A stretch of DNA of 8,176 nucleotides from Nitrospiraceae bacterium UBA2600 (lineage in GTDB: Bacteria; Nitrospirota; Thermodesulfovibrionia; Thermodesulfovibrionales; Thermodesulfovibrionaceae), in the NCBI GenBank assembly GCA_002339325.1, contig DDKK01000018.1, forward strand, positions 1 to 8,176. Direction: 5' to 3'. The position numbers and the translations under genes are program-made. Position 1 is the stretch's first letter. Every line of letters begins with the position of its first letter. The notes under the pieces are model-generated. The model did no database searches. It saw only the letters and a program-made list of their open reading frames with translations, and was not told the origin of the DNA. Positions 6,658-8,176 of this stretch are shown here, piece after piece.

Positions 6658-7962
6658 ATGGATACTGTATTGCTGAGTAGGTTGCAGTTTGCAATAACTG
6701 CGGCCTTTCATTTTATTTTTGTTCCTCTTACCCTTGGACTTTCCATACTTATCGCCTATATGGAGTCAAAGTATGTAAGAACAGGGGACAAGGATTATCT
6801 AAGAATGGCAAAATTCTGGGGCAGGCTATTTATCATTAATTTTGCCCTCGGAGTAGTAACAGGAATAACGATGGAGTTTCAGTTTGGAATGAATTGGGCC
6901 GAGTATTCTCGATATGTCGGTGATATTTTTGGGTCACCCCTTGCCATTGAGGCCACTGTTGCCTTTTTTCTTGAGTCTACTTTTCTTGGAGTATGGATTT
7001 TCGGATGGAACAGAATCTCACCAAAGCTTCATGCCCTCTCCATATGGCTTGTAGCAATAGCTACAAATCTATCTGCTTTGTGGATTCTCATAGCAAATGG
7101 ATGGATGCAGAATCCTGTTGGATATGTGATTAATAATAGTCGAGCAGAGATGGTTGATTTTTGGGCTGTTGTTACAAACCCTTATGGACTGCTAAAATTT
7201 GCTCATACGGTAATCTCAGGGTGGGTAGTGGCTGGATTTTTTGTTCTTGGCATCTCCGCCTATCACTTGCTAAGAAAAAATGAGTTAGAGTTTTTCAAGA
7301 AAAGTTTTAAGATTGGGGCTATATTTGCTCTTTTGAGCTCTATACTGGTTGCAGGAGTTGGAGATTTTCATGCAAAGGAGGTGGCTCACACTCAACCAAC
7401 AAAGCTTGCCGCCATGGAGTCTCTTTGGGAAACCACTAAAGATGCACCAATGTATCTTCTATTGATACCAGACCCTAAAAATGAAAAAAATGCTGTTGAA
7501 GCCATCGGAATCCCCTCTATGCTCAGTATACTTGCTGGTAAAGAGGAAATCAAGGGATTAAAGGAGTTTGCACCTTCTGAAAGACCACCTGTAATGCTTA
7601 CTTTTGTAAGTTTCAGGTTAATGGTTATTCTTGGTTTTCTATTTATAATTCTATCTCTCTGGGCAGTCTTAAAGATGAAAAAGCCAGAAACAAGCCCTCT
7701 GATGCTACGAATACTTCTTTGGTCAATTCCTCTTCCCTACATTGCGGGACAACTTGGTTGGATTGTTGCAGAAGTAGGTAGGCAGCCGTGGATAGTATAC
7801 GGACTTCTCAGAACAACTGAAGCTGTATCGAAGTCAGTTGAACCCTCACAGGTTTTAGCCTCTCTACTCGGATTTACGCTTTTCTATGGTGCATTAGGAG
7901 TGATTGACATATATCTTCTTGCAAAGTTTGCCAGAAAAGGTCCTGAAACAAAGGAGGTGTAA
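6658..7962 (+). CDS. cydA: Cytochrome bd quinol oxidase subunit I (short Q-loop)
   Basis: CydA is the haem-carrying subunit of cytochrome bd, a cytoplasmic-membrane oxidase that passes electrons from quinol to oxygen, giving respiration or oxygen removal at low oxygen. About nine membrane helices are visible (near 9-34, 54-75, 93-117, 125-147, 178-204, 217-234, 314-338, 350-371 and 395-422). Key residues are present by comparison with E. coli CydA: H18 (haem ligand, H19), E98 (E99), E105 (E107), H183 (haem b558 ligand, H186), R320 and M322 in SFRLMV (R391 and M393), and E372 in the GWIVAEVGRQPW signature (E445). Quinol-site residues K249 and E254 match K252 and E257 in the QPTKLAAME stretch. 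At 434 residues it is much shorter than the 522 of E. coli; the difference lies mainly in the Q-loop between helices 6 and 7 (about 235-314), so it belongs to the short-loop type. cydB starts 2 bp after the stop. Confidence 0.96.
   Translation: MDTVLLSRLQFAITAAFHFIFVPLTLGLSILIAYMESKYVRTGDKDYLRMAKFWGRLFIINFALGVVTGITMEFQFGMNWAEYSRYVGDIFGSPLAIEATVAFFLESTFLGVWIFGWNRISPKLHALSIWLVAIATNLSALWILIANGWMQNPVGYVINNSRAEMVDFWAVVTNPYGLLKFAHTVISGWVVAGFFVLGISAYHLLRKNELEFFKKSFKIGAIFALLSSILVAGVGDFHAKEVAHTQPTKLAAMESLWETTKDAPMYLLLIPDPKNEKNAVEAIGIPSMLSILAGKEEIKGLKEFAPSERPPVMLTFVSFRLMVILGFLFIILSLWAVLKMKKPETSPLMLRILLWSIPLPYIAGQLGWIVAEVGRQPWIVYGLLRTTEAVSKSVEPSQVLASLLGFTLFYGALGVIDIYLLAKFARKGPETKEV
7951..7959 (+). promoter_or_regulatory. 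cydB ribosome binding site inside the end of cydA
   Basis: AAGGAGGTG is a near-perfect complement of the 16S rRNA 3' end and lies in the last cydA codons (Lys-Glu-Val), with GGAGG ending 7 bases before the cydB ATG. It supports that start and balanced production of the two oxidase subunits. Confidence 0.85.
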
Positions 7963-7964
7963 CT

Positions 7965-8176
7965 ATGGAATTTCAAATAATATGGTTTATTTTATGGGGA
8001 CTGCTCTGGGCAGTTTATTTTGCGCTCGATGGTTTTGATTTTGGAGCTGGCATTCTGTATCCCTTTGTTGCAAAAGAGGAAACTGAAAAAAAAGCTGTCA
8101 TTCATGCCATAGGACCGGTGTGGAATGGAAACGAAGTATGGCTAATAACTGCTGGTGGAGCAACTTTTGCAGCCTT
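7965..8176 (+). CDS. cydB: Cytochrome bd quinol oxidase subunit II (3' end outside window)
   Basis: Only the first 70 codons and two bases are present; the frame is open to the window edge. The translation begins MEFQIIWFILWGLLWAVYF and continues ALDGFDFGAGILYPF, then after a short charged stretch (about 37-43) GPVWNGNEVWLITAGGATFA. The ALDGFDFG and GPVW-GNEVWL motifs are hallmarks of CydB, the second membrane subunit that pairs with CydA and supports its haems and the oxygen or proton path. The first membrane helix spans roughly residues 4-20, and a second begins near 55. Position directly after cydA with a strong ribosome binding site fits the standard cydAB operon. Whether a small third subunit (CydX type) follows cannot be seen. 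Confidence 0.95.
   Translation, partial: MEFQIIWFILWGLLWAVYFALDGFDFGAGILYPFVAKEETEKKAVIHAIGPVWNGNEVWLITAGGATFAA

Noticed and set aside
1..8176. CRISPR array, insertion sequence or phage remnant
   Set aside because: No regularly spaced repeats, transposase, integrase or terminal inverted repeats are visible; the window is dense with housekeeping genes.

Overview
The window is an AT-rich stretch of bacterial chromosome, coded almost wall to wall on the + strand. It holds the 3' part of a tRNA-Leu, six complete protein genes and the start of a seventh. Arginine is mostly AGA/AGG and ATA is common for isoleucine, a codon pattern often seen in thermophiles. Together with an AT-rich genome and a short-loop cytochrome bd, this would fit a thermophilic Nitrospirota such as a Thermodesulfovibrio relative. 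That assignment is inference from style and gene content, not something the sequence proves.

Layout: tRNA-Leu(UAA), cut by the window start (1-65); galU, UTP-glucose-1-phosphate uridylyltransferase (91-957); an 82-bp spacer with an inverted repeat and a possible promoter; lon, the ATP-dependent protease (1040-3448, start moved to the ATG that has a Shine-Dalgarno sequence); thiL, thiamine-monophosphate kinase (3464-4456); rimO, ribosomal protein S12 methylthiotransferase (4460-5740); a site-2-type M50 intramembrane metalloprotease of unknown substrate (5737-6564); a 93-bp spacer with a near-consensus sigma-70 promoter; then cydA (6658-7962) and the first 70 codons of cydB (7965 to the window end), encoding a cytochrome bd quinol oxidase.

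Genes lon, thiL, rimO and the M50 protease are separated by 15, 3 and -4 bp, so they probably form one transcription unit. Their products (protein quality control, cofactor synthesis, ribosome modification, membrane proteolysis) do not form one pathway; it looks like a housekeeping operon. The cydAB pair starts a new unit with its own promoter and strong ribosome binding sites. galU lies only 25 bp after the tRNA, so its message probably starts in or upstream of the tRNA gene.

I see no mobile element, CRISPR array, phage gene or obvious novel defence system. The best second-look items are the uncharacterised M50 protease, the tRNA-galU junction where the tRNA 3' strand can pair with the galU ribosome binding site, the tandem repeat that creates two overlapping starts at thiL, and the inverted repeat before lon.
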